51,582 bases of DNA from Bacillota bacterium. GTDB lineage: Bacteria > Bacillota > UBA5301 > Bu52. Both the position numbers and the translations under genes were made by a program. The stretch spans positions 1 to 51,582 of the forward strand of contig JADBKO010000126.1 of assembly GCA_014896355.1 (NCBI GenBank), written 5' to 3'. Shown here one piece after another: positions 20,189-28,452 of the stretch (position 1 is the stretch's first letter; each line of letters opens with the position of its first letter). The notes beneath the pieces were generated by a model, which had not been told where the DNA came from, searched no databases, and saw nothing but the letters and a program-made list of their open reading frames with translations.

Positions 20189-22069
20189 CTACCCTGCGTG
20201 GGCGGCGGTTTCCTGGGCAGGCCCGGACGGGCCCACGATCATGTCTTTTACCGAGCCGCCTGCGGGAATGAAGGGATAAACGTTCTCCTCCGGCGCCACA
20301 GCCACGTCAATGAGGGCCGCCTGCGGCGAAGCCAGAGCCTTGTCCAATACCGGTCCCAGCTCCTCGGCCTGGCTGACCCTGTAGCCCTCGAGCCCGTAGG
20401 CCCGTGCGATGGCGGCAAAATCCGGATTGCTCAGATGGGTCTGGGAGTAGCGCCGGTCGTAAAACAACTCCTGCCACTGGCGCACCATGCCCAAGTACTC
20501 ATTGTTCAGGATGACGATCTTTATGGGGAGCCGTTCACTGGCCACGGTGCCGAGCTCCTGGATGTTCATCTGAATGCTGCCGTCGCCGCTGAGCAGGACC
20601 ACCCGGGCGCCGGGATGCGCCACTTGCACGCCCACGGCTGCCGGCAGGCCGAAGCCCATGGTTCCCAGGCCGCCGGAGCTGATGAAAGAGCGGGGGCGGC
20701 TTACGGGCCAAAGCTGCGCAGCCCACATTTGGTGCTGCCCTACGTCCGTCACCACGAAGTGCGGATCGGGTACCCGCCCGGCCACAGCCTGGATGACGGT
20801 CTGGGGGCGCAATCTGGGGCCGGTGCCGGCCTCCGCGGCCATGGCCGGGCCCCTGGCGCCGCCGACCCCCGCGCTGCCGCCAACCTTCGTGCTGTCGCCG
20901 GGCCCGGCGCTGCCATCGCCGGCATCCACCGGAAATTGCCGTTTCCACGCCAGAACCCGCAGCCGCCAAGGCCGGGCCAGGTCCTCCTCCCCCTCCGGCC
21001 CGCAGGCGGCCTCCCGGTATTCCGGCAGCAGGCGCAGCATCTCGTCGAGCACGGCCCCCGCATCGCCCACGATGGGGATGTGGGCCCGCACGTTTTTCCC
21101 GATCTCGGCAGCGTCGATATCCACGTGGATCACAGTGGCGTGAGGTGCGAAGGCTTCCAGCTTGCCGGTGACCCGGTCGTCAAAACGGGCTCCTACCGCC
21201 AAAAGGACGTCGCACTGGGCCATGGCCCGGTTGGCGGCCACAGTGCCGTGCATGCCCAGCATTCCCAGGTACAGCGGGTACTGGGCCGGGATCACCCCCA
21301 GGCCCATGAGGGTGCTGGCGGCCGGGAGGGCCAGCTCCTCCGCCAGGGAGCGGCAGGCCAAGGCGGCTTTGGTCCCGGCCACGCCCCCGCCCACATAGAG
21401 CAAAGGCCGGCGCGCTTGTACCAAAGCCCGCACGGCCGCCCGGATCTGCCGTTGCGCACCGCGGCGCGGCAGGCGGTAGCCGGCCAGGCTGCTCTCCTGA
21501 GGCCAGACCACCTCGTCCGCCGCGATCTCCGCCGTGCTGACATCTTTGGGCAAGTCCACCAGCACCGGGCCGGGGCGGCCGCTGCGGGCCAGATAGAAGG
21601 CCTCCGTCATGACTTCCGGCAGGTCCCGCACATTGCGGACCTGGTAGTTGTGCTTGGTGATGGGGACCGTGATGCCGGTGATATCCGCCTCCTGGAAGGA
21701 ATCCCGGCCGATGGCGCTGGTGGCCACCTGGCCTGTGAAGGCCACCACCGGCACGGAATCCATCATGGCGTTGGCCAGGCCCGTCACCAGGTTGGTCGCC
21801 CCCGGGCCGGAGGTGGCCAGGCAGACTCCCACCCGGCCGCTGCTGCGGGCGTATCCGTCGGCGGCGTGGACCGCGCCTTGCTCGTGGCGGGTCAGGATAT
21901 GGCGGATGCCGGAGCGGTAAAGCTCATCGTACAATGCCAGGACCGCTCCGCCGGGATACCCGAAGATCACCTCCACCCACGATGAGCGGCCCGGTCTCGA
22001 GCGGGCGGGCGCTTTACCGAGGCGCCCGACGAGCGGATGTGGGCGCATAACGCCCGCTCTCGTACGCAC
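20189..22069 (-). CDS. ilvB: Acetolactate synthase large subunit, 5' end apparently replaced
   Basis: The family match begins abruptly at VEVIFGYPGG (from about 21976). The usual 20–25 preceding residues are absent, and the first 31 codons of the open frame (GTG at 22069) are Arg/Pro-rich sequence unlike any IlvB. From there the enzyme is complete: catalytic Glu63 in RHEQGA, SGPGATN, the ThDP-binding GDGSIQMNIQELGT, and AAVGVQVAHPG. A ~38-residue Gly/Ala/Ser insert sits at about 381–419 between the middle and ThDP domains. The break coincides with the edge of an atypical DNA patch. Either the start was really lost or the assembly is chimeric here. First gene of ilvB–N–C–leuA–CD–B–cimA; its native promoter and leader are not visible. 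Confidence 0.85.
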   Translation of the reverse strand: MRTRAGVMRPHPLVGRLGKAPARSRPGRSSWVEVIFGYPGGAVLALYDELYRSGIRHILTRHEQGAVHAADGYARSSGRVGVCLATSGPGATNLVTGLANAMMDSVPVVAFTGQVATSAIGRDSFQEADITGITVPITKHNYQVRNVRDLPEVMTEAFYLARSGRPGPVLVDLPKDVSTAEIAADEVVWPQESSLAGYRLPRRGAQRQIRAAVRALVQARRPLLYVGGGVAGTKAALACRSLAEELALPAASTLMGLGVIPAQYPLYLGMLGMHGTVAANRAMAQCDVLLAVGARFDDRVTGKLEAFAPHATVIHVDIDAAEIGKNVRAHIPIVGDAGAVLDEMLRLLPEYREAACGPEGEEDLARPWRLRVLAWKRQFPVDAGDGSAGPGDSTKVGGSAGVGGARGPAMAAEAGTGPRLRPQTVIQAVAGRVPDPHFVVTDVGQHQMWAAQLWPVSRPRSFISSGGLGTMGFGLPAAVGVQVAHPGARVVLLSGDGSIQMNIQELGTVASERLPIKIVILNNEYLGMVRQWQELFYDRRYSQTHLSNPDFAAIARAYGLEGYRVSQAEELGPVLDKALASPQAALIDVAVAPEENVYPFIPAGGSVKDMIVGPSGPAQETAAHAG

Positions 22070-22583
22070 CGCCGGCTATGGCGCCACGACGTTCGGGCCA
22101 GCCGCCGGGCGCACGCCCGCGTGGGCGTGCCAAGATGTATGTGTGTGTGCCCGAGGGAGGCGGATCTGTCGCCGGCCCGAGGCGCTCGAGATGAGATCGT
22201 CTCCTTCCGAGCTCCTGGATTTGCCCTTCGATTCGAGGATCGTCCACTCCGCCGCCGAGGCGCCGCCGCCCAATGAGCGGACGCCCCTGTAAGCTTGCTG
22301 CACACGCCCGTGCCAACGACCAGGTGGCGACCGACTCCAGCGATTGTACGCCCGCTGGCGTGCGTGCTGCTCGACCGGGCGGCGGCTTCGCTGGGGAAGA
22401 GACGCTGCTCGATCGAGCCGACTGGTGGCGCGCAGACGCTGGCTGCCGCCGACCTTGCACCTGCAGCCGGCGCCGAGACTCTGGGCCATCACCTGATGGC
22501 GTACGGAGATGCTCTTTTTCGGACCGGCAGAGGCCATGGCACGCGTCCGGCCGGGGCCCGGCCCGCCGCCCGGCACGGGCGCA
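21977..22583. other. Compositionally atypical ~600-bp patch without recognisable genes
   Basis: Lies between the truncated ilvB start and the mrnC stop. It has GC-rich sequence but lacks the GGCC/CTGG/GCAG-rich texture and third-position bias of its neighbours. It contains a TGTATGTGTGTGTG run and many CGA/TCG steps. No frame on either strand gives a protein with recognisable motifs, and no promoter, T-box or tRNA was found. Could be foreign DNA, a decayed gene or a mis-joined contig segment. Confidence 0.5.
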
Positions 22584-23054
22584 CTAGGCCTGACTTCCTC
22601 CCTGTGGGGCTCGCTGTGGGGCCAGATCCGGCAACAAGGCTGCCAGAATCTCTTGCAGGCGCTCGCTGCGGCCCGCCAGGTAAAGGAACCCCAGCAGCGC
22701 CTCCAGGCCCGTGCTCATGCGATAGTCCGCGGCGCTGGCGCTGCGGGCCACCCCGCTGCCATGGGCGTTGCGCCCGCGGTGTACCACTTCCTGCTCCTCG
22801 GGGCTGAGAATCGGTTCCACGGCGCGAATCCGCGCCGCCTGGCTGCTGGCCCGGACCAGGCCCACCGCCTGCCGGTGCAGGGAGTCCACGGACGCCAAGC
22901 CCCGCTGCACCAGATGTTCGCGCACGTACAGCTCGAAGACCGCGTCTCCGACATAGGCCCAAACCAAGGGCGAGAGCTGCCAAATCTTGGTGGAGCTACC
23001 CGTTGCGCTCTGCTGGTTGGGACTCCCCAGGTTTGCCGCCCCCCCTGCGCACAA
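22584..23054 (-). CDS. mrnC: Mini-ribonuclease III
   Basis: About 156 residues from a TTG at 23054; the start is uncertain, since homology begins at about residue 25 (LSPLVWAYVGDAVFELYVR). MrnC matures 23S rRNA in Bacillota and is an RNase III catalytic domain without the dsRNA-binding domain. The Asp of YVGDAVFELYVRE and the Glu of STGLEALLGFLYLAG are the metal-binding acidic residues; GRNAHGSGVARSASAADYRMST is the usual middle segment. The 3' end is complete with TAG. It overlaps the cysS remnant by 59 bp. cysS–mrnC adjacency is typical of Bacillota. Confidence 0.88.
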   Translation of the reverse strand: MCAGGAANLGSPNQQSATGSSTKIWQLSPLVWAYVGDAVFELYVREHLVQRGLASVDSLHRQAVGLVRASSQAARIRAVEPILSPEEQEVVHRGRNAHGSGVARSASAADYRMSTGLEALLGFLYLAGRSERLQEILAALLPDLAPQRAPQGGSQA

Positions 23055-24391
23055 GCTGCGCCCATTGCCACCGCGTGCCTGTGGGCGTATCCTCCACCGT
23101 CACGCCCAGTTCCTTCAGGCGCTCGCGGATGTAATCTGCCTCCTGCCAATTCTTCTGCTGCCGCGCCAGATCGCGCACGGCCAACAGCACGTCCACCAGC
23201 TGCCCGGAAAGCCGGCGCCAGTGCCCGTCCTGGTCCTCTCCCGCGGACCCGCCTCCCGCCGGGCCGCCTCCGGTGGTGACGTCTGCCGGCTGCAGGCGGG
23301 CCGCCGCACCTTGAAGAGCAAGACCGCCGGCCGCTCCGGCGGGGGCCGCTCCTGCTCCCGTCGCCCCGGCTCCCGCCGCTCCGGCCTCCCTTACCCCGGC
23401 CTCACTCCCGCCGGCCGCGCCAGCTCCGGTTCCGGTGGCCCCGGCGGTTCCGGCGGTTGCGGCGGCGCCGGCCCCTGGCAAGATCCCCAAAATACCGCCG
23501 GCGAGCCTGGCGAAAACCGTCCGCCAGCGCCGCACCGCCTCAATCTGTTCCCGGCTGGGGGCTTGGGCCTGCGGATTCCATTGCGCCAGCGCCCGGTTCA
23601 GGTCCCGTGCCGAGCCGTGCAGGACTCCGATGGCCGCCGCGGTGTTCAGGTCGTCGTCCATGGCAGCCCGGAAGTCCCGGCGGCCAGTGGCGCAGGACCT
23701 CCCGCACGGCCGTGGTGTTGCCGATGGACTTGGACATTTTCTCCCGGGCGACTTCCACCATGCCGTTGTGCACCCACAGGCGGGCGAAGGCCTCCGGCCC
23801 CAGCATGGCTTGGGACTGGGCGATTTCATTCTCGTGATGGGGGAAGATCAGGTCCATCCCACCGCCGTGGATATCGAAGCGGTCCCCCAGGTACTTGCGG
23901 GCCATAGCGGAGCACTCGATGTGCCAGCCGGGGCGGCCCGGACCCCAGGGGCTGGGCCACGCGGGCTCCCCGGGCTTGGCCCCCTTCCAAAGGGCGAAAT
24001 CCAGGGGGTCCCGCTTGCCGGGGCTCACCTCCACGCGGGCGCCGGCCTCCATCTCCTCGGTGCTGCGGCCGGAAAGTTGCCCATAGGCGGCGAATTTTCC
24101 CACGGAAAAGAAGACATCCCCGCTGGCGGCGTAGGCATACCCCTTGTCCACCAAGGCCTGGACCATATCCAGGATGGGCTCGATCTCCTCGGTGACCCGC
24201 GGCGTCACATCGGGGGATTCCACACCCAGGGCCGCCATGACCTGCCGGTAATCGGCGATGTAACGGTCGGCGATCTCCTGCACCGGCACTCCTTCCCGGT
24301 TGGCACGGGCGATGATCTTGTCATCCACATCGGTGAAGTTCTGCACCAGGCGCACCCGGTAGCCGCGGTAGCGCAGATAGCGGCGGAGAAG
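22996..24391 (-). pseudogene. cysS: Cysteinyl-tRNA synthetase, truncated, internally deleted and frameshifted
   Basis: Two frames are needed. From about 24391 to 23684 one frame reads [18 protein letters not shown], the [20 protein letters not shown] region and KMSKSIGN. It then stops matching after EVLRHW. From about 23680 another frame resumes at [18 protein letters not shown] and continues to the C terminus. Roughly 55 residues of the normal stem-contact region are missing at this junction. The N terminus is also gone: about 50 residues including the HIGH motif and the first zinc cysteine, replaced by a lysR fragment. A ~90-residue Ala/Gly-rich insert lies in the C-terminal part. As written it cannot make active enzyme, yet CysRS is essential, so either another copy exists or the assembly is wrong here. 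Confidence 0.85.
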
Positions 24392-24723
24392 CAACGCAGG
24401 AGGGCCGGTGCCGCCCATTCCGCCAGGCAGGAAGTGGTTCCTACGGCCAAGGCCGCCTTTTCGCTGTGGCTAAAATCCCGCATCCGCTGCGCGGACTGAA
24501 GATACAAGTCGGTGATCTGGCAGGCCAGGGGGTAAAGAGCGCGTCCCGCCTCTGTCAGGGAGACCCGGTGCGGGTTGCGGAAAAACAGCGGCACGCCATA
24601 CTCCTGCTCCAAAGCCTTGACATTCTGGCTGATGGTGGGCTGGCTCAGGTGCAAAGCCTCCGCCGCCCCAGAAAAGCTCTGCTTTTCGGCCACCGTCCGA
24701 AAGATCAGCAGGCGCAGGTCCGT
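24391..24723 (-). pseudogene. LysR-type regulator, N-terminal fragment (CysL-like)
   Basis: About 110 residues: DLRLLIFRTVAEKQSFSGAA, LHLSQPTISQNVKALEQEYG (HTH recognition helix), VPLFFRNPHRVSLTEAGRAL, a linker helix, then [18 protein letters not shown], the start of the effector domain. The remaining ~190 residues are missing. At about 24390 the DNA switches to cysS in another frame. The position expected for ATG reads ACG (24721–24723), 9 bases after a good GGAGG, so the start codon may also have mutated. A TATAAT at 24742–24747 lies just upstream. Divergent from the dsr operon; an intact ancestor could have regulated it. Confidence 0.75.
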
Positions 24724-24878
24724 ACGGATCCGCCTCCCCTTATTATAACCACAACTTAAGCTATAGTGCCCCCCAAGCCGTTCCCGGCTCCCTTTTTCCC
24801 TTTTGCCGGCCAGCTCGCCGCCTCCAGATTTCCGATTGCCGGCTCTGCTGCTGGATCATTATACCGTGAAATGGTGAT

Positions 24879-24895
24879 GATTTGCAACTCTAATC
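24879..24895 (+). promoter_or_regulatory. Candidate LysR-type box upstream of the dsr promoter
   Basis: GAT-N11-ATC dyad (a T-N11-A motif extended by two further matching bases per arm) whose centre is about 30 bases upstream of the dsr -10. This fits an activator site replacing a poor -35. The divergent lysR fragment is the obvious former partner. The match is short, so chance is possible. Confidence 0.35.
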
Positions 24896-24916
24896 TCAGC
24901 CGGATTTCGTCTATGG

Positions 24917-24922
24917 TATAAT
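24917..24922 (+). promoter_or_regulatory. Probable -10 element of the dsr operon
   Basis: Perfect TATAAT about 160 bases before the ferredoxin start, in an AT-rich island of otherwise GC-rich DNA. Bases 17 upstream (TCTCAG) do not resemble TTGACA, which suggests activator dependence. Confidence 0.5.
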
Positions 24923-25079
24923 TTCAGCAGGAGTGGAAGGGAATTTGAGAACACCCCACCCAGATGGTCCGCGATGGTCGGCGGCCCTTGCACCTACAGA
25001 CCAGCGTGAGTTTGGCACAAAAAGTGAACTCTGTCACGAACCGGAGTGCCCCATCCCGGCAAGAAGCGAGGCGATCCAC

Positions 25080-25271
25080 ATGTTTATGGTATCCGTCGAT
25101 TCCGATGCGTGCTCCGGGTGCGGGGAGTGCGCAGCCGCCTGCCCGGCCGGACTGCTCAAGATCAACGGCCAGGGCAAATGTGAGGTCCAGGGCGAGCCCA
25201 CCGAATGCCTGGGCTGCCAGTCCTGCACCAGCGTTTGTACCACCGGTGCGGTCAGCGTCGCGGAATACTGA
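25080..25271 (+). CDS. Two-cluster [4Fe-4S] ferredoxin heading the dsr operon
   Basis: 63 residues. Two Cys motifs are visible: [14 protein letters not shown] and [14 protein letters not shown]. Each is CxxCxxCxxxC, so two [4Fe-4S] clusters are expected; the second lacks the usual final Pro. ATG at 25080 is chosen because GAGG lies 8 bases upstream and upstream codons do not resemble ferredoxin. It lies 112 bp before dsrA on the same strand and is presumably an electron carrier for sulfite reduction, for instance to the siroheme centres; that role is inferred from position. Confidence 0.85.
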   Translation: MFMVSVDSDACSGCGECAAACPAGLLKINGQGKCEVQGEPTECLGCQSCTSVCTTGAVSVAEY

Positions 25272-25383
25272 GGATCCTGGGCGGCTTCCTCTTGGCGACG
25301 ACGGCTGCCCCGGCTCAGCCGGCCACAGTTGGCGGGGGTGGCCGATCCAGCAATTGCCCAAACATCTGTTGGAGGTGAAACAG

Positions 25384-26577
25384 GTGGCCAATTCGAAGAC
25401 TCCCCGCCTGGATGAGCTGGAAAAAGGCCGCTGGCCCAGTTTCGTGAAGATCATGAAACGGGCAGCGGTCAAAAAACCCGCTGCGGGCGACCTCTTGAAG
25501 CAGCTGGAGCTGTCCTATGAGGAGAAGGTTGGCCATTGGAAGCACGGCGGCATCGTGGGCGTCCGGGGATACGGCGGCGGCGTCATCGGCCGTTATTCGG
25601 ACCGCCCGGACCGGTTCCCGAATGTCAAGGAGTTCCACACCTTCCGCGTCAATCAGCCCAGCGGCTGGTTTTACACCAGTTCCGCCCTGCGACAGCTCTG
25701 TGATATCTGGGACAAGTACGGTAGCGGCTTGACCAATTTCCACGGGGCCACGGGGGACATCATTCTGCTGGGCGCTCCCACCGAAAACCTGCAGCCCTGC
25801 TTCGACGAACTGAGCGAGCACGGGTTTGACCTGGGAGGCTCCGGTTCCGACCTGCGTACGCCCAGCGCCTGTGTAGGCCCGGCACGCTGCGAATACGCCT
25901 GTGTGGACACCCTGGATCTCTGCCACACCATCACCCAGGAATTCCAGAATGAACTGCACCGGCCCATGTGGCCGTACAAGTTCAAAATCAAGATCTCCGG
26001 CTGCCCCAACGACTGCGTGGCTTCCATCGCCCGCTCGGATCTTTCCGTCATCGGCACCTGGCGCGATTCGATCCAGGTGGACCCGCAGGCTGTGGCGGCC
26101 TACGCCGACCAGGGCCTGGACATCCAGGGCGAGATCTGTGGCAAATGCCCCACCCGCGCCCTGAGTTGGCATCCGGAGCGAAAAGAGCTGGAAATCCGCC
26201 GCGAAGAGTGCGTGCGCTGCATGCACTGCATCAACAAAATGCCCAAAGCCTTGCGGCCCGGCCGTGAGAGAGGGGCCACCCTTCTGATCGGCGGCAAAGC
26301 CACCATGAAGGAATCGGCATTCCTGGGCTGGGTGATCGTTCCCTTCATGAAAATGGAGCCCCCGTACACGGAGCTCCTGGACCTTTTGCGGCGGATCTTC
26401 AACTGGTGGGACGAGCGCGCCAAAAACCGGGAGCGTATCGGCGAGCTCATCTATCGTCTGGGCATGCGCGCCTTCCTGCACGACGTAGGGCTGCCGCCGG
26501 TGCCCCAGATGGTCGCCCGGCCCCGGGCGAATCCGTACTACTACTGGCGTCCTGAGGAGGTGCGCAGCAATGGCTAA
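25384..26577 (+). CDS. dsrA: Dissimilatory sulfite reductase alpha subunit
   Basis: 397 residues from GTG 25384, with GGAGGTG 6 bases upstream. DsrAB reduces sulfite at a siroheme-[4Fe-4S] centre and hands sulfur to DsrC as a trisulfide. Cluster/siroheme ligands are Cys163 and Cys169 (CVGPARC) and Cys207 and Cys211 (CPNDC) within [19 protein letters not shown]. The inserted ferredoxin domain (about 245–290) has CGKCP and CVRCMHC. Residues 94–125 ([15 protein letters not shown], then [12 protein letters not shown]) are classical. All key cysteines are present, so it should be active. Similarity by eye is to reductive bacterial-type DsrA. The stop overlaps dsrB by 8 bp. Confidence 0.97.
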   Translation: MANSKTPRLDELEKGRWPSFVKIMKRAAVKKPAAGDLLKQLELSYEEKVGHWKHGGIVGVRGYGGGVIGRYSDRPDRFPNVKEFHTFRVNQPSGWFYTSSALRQLCDIWDKYGSGLTNFHGATGDIILLGAPTENLQPCFDELSEHGFDLGGSGSDLRTPSACVGPARCEYACVDTLDLCHTITQEFQNELHRPMWPYKFKIKISGCPNDCVASIARSDLSVIGTWRDSIQVDPQAVAAYADQGLDIQGEICGKCPTRALSWHPERKELEIRREECVRCMHCINKMPKALRPGRERGATLLIGGKATMKESAFLGWVIVPFMKMEPPYTELLDLLRRIFNWWDERAKNRERIGELIYRLGMRAFLHDVGLPPVPQMVARPRANPYYYWRPEEVRSNG

Positions 26578-27628
26578 GACCGATATCGGACCTCCGGATT
26601 ACCGGCAAATGCTGCCGCCGGTGGTGCAACGCAATTATGGCCGCTGGCGTTTCCACGAGATCGTGCGGCCCGGCGTCCTGCGCCACGTGAGCGAGAACGG
26701 CGAGGAACTCTACACCGTGAGGGTGGGTTCCCCACGTTTGCTGGATACGGACGCCATCCGGGAAATCTGTGACCTGGCGGACCGGTATTGCGATGGCTAC
26801 CTGCGCTTCACCAGCCGGCACAATATCGAGTTCCTGGTATCCGACCAAAGCAAGCTGGAGCCTTTGCTCCAAGAGCTGTGGAAGCGCGAATGGCCCGTGG
26901 GCGGCACTGGCAATTCCATCAGCAATATCGTGCATACCCAGGGCTGGATTCACTGCCATACACCGGCCACAGATGCGTCCGGCATTGTCAAGGCCGTCAT
27001 GGACGACCTCTACGACCACTTCACCCACATGGACCTGCCGGCCAAACTGCGGATCTCCATGGCCTGCTGCCTGAACATGTGCGGCGCCGTGCACTGCTCG
27101 GACATCGCCATTCTGGGGATTCACCGCAAGCCGCCCTACGTGGACAAAGAGCTGGTCAGCAAAATCTGTGAGATCCCCACGGTGGTGGCAGCCTGCCCCA
27201 CGGGCGCCATCCGGCCCAACCCGAAAGAAAAGACCGTGGAGATCAACGAGGAACGCTGCATGTATTGTGGCAACTGCTACACGATGTGCCCGGCCATTAA
27301 GATCATGAATCCCGAAACGGATGGAGTGGCCATCTTCGTGGGCGGAAAGGTCTCCAATGCCCGGACGGCTCCCATGTTCTCACGGCTGGCCATACCTTTC
27401 CTGCCCAACAACCCACCGCGCTGGCCGGAAGTGGTGGAAGCAGTGCACAACATCGTGCAGGTCTGGATCGATCATGCTCAAAAGGGCGAGCGCATGGGTG
27501 AGTGGATCGAACGGATCGGCTGGGAGCGGTTCTTCCAACTGACCGGCATTCCGTTCACAGAGAAACACATCGACGACTTCATCTTCTCGGTCCCGACCTT
27601 CCGGTCCACGACCATGTTCCGCTGGTAG
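26570..27628 (+). CDS. dsrB: Dissimilatory sulfite reductase beta subunit
   Basis: 352 residues. Signature segments: [36 protein letters not shown], then [18 protein letters not shown] (Cys166/167, 171 and 176), ACPTGAIRP and the ferredoxin motif [13 protein letters not shown] at 230–242. [15 protein letters not shown] and the C-terminal [13 protein letters not shown] follow. It forms the alpha2beta2 core with DsrA and binds siroheme. The start overlaps the dsrA end, giving coupled translation. No dsrD fits in the 89 bp that separate it from dsrM. Confidence 0.97.
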   Translation: MAKTDIGPPDYRQMLPPVVQRNYGRWRFHEIVRPGVLRHVSENGEELYTVRVGSPRLLDTDAIREICDLADRYCDGYLRFTSRHNIEFLVSDQSKLEPLLQELWKREWPVGGTGNSISNIVHTQGWIHCHTPATDASGIVKAVMDDLYDHFTHMDLPAKLRISMACCLNMCGAVHCSDIAILGIHRKPPYVDKELVSKICEIPTVVAACPTGAIRPNPKEKTVEINEERCMYCGNCYTMCPAIKIMNPETDGVAIFVGGKVSNARTAPMFSRLAIPFLPNNPPRWPEVVEAVHNIVQVWIDHAQKGERMGEWIERIGWERFFQLTGIPFTEKHIDDFIFSVPTFRSTTMFRW

Positions 27629-27717
27629 CCTTGGCGGCGGGTGGCGGGACACGCGGGGCCCCGGCCTGCAGCGGCGGCGCCGGCGGGCCCGGGCCCCACC
27701 CCAAGCAGAAAGAAGGG

Positions 27718-28452
27718 ATGCGCGTGGGAAGCACAGGGGTGCTGCTGACCGCCCTGGGATATGCGGCCATAGGGGTATTCGTGCTCGGCATGTTGTGGCA
27801 GATGGGCAAATGGAGCATGGCCGGCCTTCCCTTCCGGGTCACCGTGTTTCCGGTGCGAAGCAACTGGGCCGCCGCAGGACACATTCTATGGGAAGCCCTT
27901 TCTTTTCGCAGCCTATGGCGGGGCGTCCGGGAACATTGGGCTGCAGCCTGGTTCTTCCACTTCCTCCTGGCGCTGGTATTGCTGGGGCATGTGGCAGGCA
28001 TCGGTCTGCTGGGGCGCGAGTTTGTCGTTTTTAGGCTGGCTCCTGCGCAAAGCCTGGCGCTGTCGCACCTTTTGGGGAGCGTCCTGGGGGTTCTGCTGCT
28101 GCTCGCCGTCGTTTATCTGCTCGTTCGGCGAGCAGGCCAGAAAGCCATCCGCTTGATCTCCAGCGCAGAGGACTATCTCATGCTCATTCTCCTTCTGGCC
28201 ATCGTTGGAACTGGCAACGGCCTGCGCTTCCTCTCAACGGTGGAGCTGGCGGCAGTCCGGGACTTTGTGGCGGGGCTGGTGCTTTTTCACCCTGTGGCGC
28301 CGCCGGCGAGCCCGTGGTTCGTGGCCCACTTCACCCTGGTGGCGCTGCTTCTGCTCTATTTTCCGTTTTCCAAGCTGGTCCACACCTGCGGTTTCTTTTT
28401 CACCCGCTGGACCATCACCCGTCATTATCCAAGGCAGGTGATCTGGAGATGA
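27718..28452 (+). CDS. dsrM: DsrM, membrane cytochrome b subunit (NarI-like)
   Basis: 244 residues with about five transmembrane helices (roughly 8–30, 80–105, 118–142, 150–170, 200–225). His residues in FFHFLLALVLLGHVAG, LSHLLG and near SKLVH are candidate haem b ligands. DsrM takes electrons from menaquinol and passes them to DsrK, which reduces DsrC trisulfide. The C-terminal LLYFPFSKLVHTCGFFFTRW is typical of this family. The ATG at 27718 directly abuts GAAGGG; the GTG at 27724 has better SD spacing and may be the true start. TGA overlaps the dsrK ATG. Confidence 0.88.
   Translation: MRVGSTGVLLTALGYAAIGVFVLGMLWQMGKWSMAGLPFRVTVFPVRSNWAAAGHILWEALSFRSLWRGVREHWAAAWFFHFLLALVLLGHVAGIGLLGREFVVFRLAPAQSLALSHLLGSVLGVLLLLAVVYLLVRRAGQKAIRLISSAEDYLMLILLLAIVGTGNGLRFLSTVELAAVRDFVAGLVLFHPVAPPASPWFVAHFTLVALLLLYFPFSKLVHTCGFFFTRWTITRHYPRQVIWR

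Larger units (their letters stand above)
24724..25079. promoter_or_regulatory. Divergent lysR / dsr control region
   Basis: 356 bp. On the minus side TATAAT (24742–24747) runs straight into the lysR SD GGGGAGG (24733–24739). On the plus side TATAAT at 24917–24922 is the best -10 for the dsr operon, with no good -35. A weak 5-bp hairpin followed by CCCTTTTT lies at 24776–24797. Downstream of the -10, a frame from GTG 24933 runs in phase into the ferredoxin gene, but its ~49 codons do not resemble ferredoxin, so 24933–25079 is taken as leader. Confidence 0.5.

Noticed and set aside
22137-22150. TGTATGTGTGTGTG run as a microsatellite of note
   Set aside because: Too short to be more than a local composition oddity; mentioned only as part of the atypical patch.
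21977-22583. T-box or attenuator leader for ilvB or cysS
   Set aside because: No specifier stem, T-box consensus or terminator hairpin with T-tract could be found; the sequence also looks foreign.
24776-24797. Intrinsic terminator before the dsr promoter
   Set aside because: Only a 5-bp stem, and no plus-strand gene upstream for it to terminate.
27629-27717. A dsrD gene between dsrB and dsrM
   Set aside because: The 89-bp gap is too short for the ~78-residue DsrD, and no suitable frame is found.
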